A stretch of 30,316 bases of DNA, from the IMG/VR virus record IMGVR_UViG_3300020183_000326, positions 1-30,316 of that record. One strand, written 5' to 3'. Each line of letters opens with the position of its first letter. Position 1 is the stretch's first letter. Below the pieces are notes generated by a model. That model was not told where the DNA came from, did not search any database, and saw nothing but the letters and a program-made list of their open reading frames with translations. This document shows, one piece after another, positions 29,798-30,316 of the stretch. The position numbers were made by a program, and so were the translations under genes. The DNA is from a virus.

Positions 29798-30316
29798 ATG
29801 AACACCCGACCCAAAGCACCCGAACCCGTGGGGATCTGGTACACGGACGAAACGATGCACACCGACCCGGACAACGTGACCGCTCCGGAGTGTCAGCTAC
29901 TCGCCGTCGTCCCCCAAACGATCGCCAACAAGTACGCCTCGAATCGGTACGACGAAGCCACCACCGAGGTGGACTGCTGGCAGTCGGTGCAAGTGTTCGC
30001 CCGCCCCGTGTCGGACGATTGGAACCCTGCCGAGCATTACGGTGACCAGCCGGACACCGAGCCGATGGCAACCGCCCTCGTCGAGTATCTGTCTGCCCGT
30101 TTCGGCGGGTACTGGGAGATCAGCCCGACAGGTGGCGGGTGCGACGCGATCACCTGCGAAGGGTTCACCCACGACCACAAACCCGCCACTCTGATGATGA
30201 CATCCGATGCGACCGCACCCGTCGTCGGAATGGATCGGTTCGCAGGGATCACCATCTCCGCAGCGGGTGGCTACTGGTCTGAGGAGTCGGAGAGTTTCGA
30301 TGTCGAGGCGAACCTT
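29798..30316 (+). CDS. Rightward hypothetical protein, runs off the window (173+ aa)
   Basis: The only clear plus-strand gene. It opens MNTRPKAPEPVGIWYTDETM, is acidic and hydrophilic, contains an LVEYLSARFGGYWEI helix-strand segment and a CDAITCEGFTHDHKP stretch with two cysteines and histidines that might bind metal, and remains open to the last base of the window. AAAGGA (29783-29788) nine bases upstream of the ATG supports the start. I recognise no family. Divergent orientation suggests it belongs to the early or replication side of the genome. Confidence 0.75.
   Translation, partial: MNTRPKAPEPVGIWYTDETMHTDPDNVTAPECQLLAVVPQTIANKYASNRYDEATTEVDCWQSVQVFARPVSDDWNPAEHYGDQPDTEPMATALVEYLSARFGGYWEISPTGGGCDAITCEGFTHDHKPATLMMTSDATAPVVGMDRFAGITISAAGGYWSEESESFDVEANL

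Overview
The window is a tailed-phage late module (Caudoviricetes), most likely a podovirus. From about 28.8 kb down to 0.2 kb essentially every gene lies on the minus strand in one tightly packed array. Read leftward the order is: small ORF, probable small terminase subunit, GP88-like cysteine protein, large terminase (Walker A and B plus nuclease acidic residues), zinc-ribbon-like protein, one-TM protein, P22-type portal, scaffold, major capsid protein, two small head proteins, adaptor-like protein, tail-nozzle-like protein, fibre and appendage proteins, an HTH protein, a calcineurin-like phosphoesterase, a secreted Thr-rich protein, a lysis-like cassette (small membrane proteins, lipoprotein, endolysin, holin-like protein), three internal-virion or ejection-type proteins (one of 1857 aa), a RusA-like protein, and a run of very small basic proteins. 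The portal, scaffold, coat, adaptor, nozzle order and the absence of a tape measure, sheath or tail-tube gene argue for a P22/T7-like short tail.

The host cannot be read directly. The moderately high GC, GTG starts, M15-type lysin with a PG-binding domain, and a Thr/Pro-rich secreted protein resembling those of Acidimicrobiia suggest an environmental actinobacterium; this is inference. No integrase, repressor, tRNA, CRISPR array or insertion sequence was seen.

Most neighbouring genes are linked by ATGA, GTGA, TGATG or TAATG junctions, implying polycistronic, translationally coupled expression. The clear exception is the major capsid gene: a 14-bp hairpin and a TTGACA promoter candidate precede it, and a second 14-bp GNRA-loop hairpin follows it, so it looks like a separately tuned unit.

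Between the leftward cluster (starts 28768) and a rightward gene (starts 29798, runs off the window) is about 1 kb with no convincing gene but rich in structure: a perfect 12-bp stem hairpin, helically phased 10-bp repeats in a T-poor strand, a perfect G-quadruplex motif, a G6/C6 palindrome, a 19-bp tandem repeat and GC-rich hairpins. Lying upstream of the terminase genes and between divergent gene sets, it is the best candidate for a packaging site, origin or divergent control region.

The points most worth pursuing are this structured spacer, the GP88-like gene nested between the terminase genes, the isolated capsid unit, the GSADTxERR tail motif shared by two ejection-type proteins, and a 51-aa lipoprotein gene hidden in an overlap within the lysis cassette.
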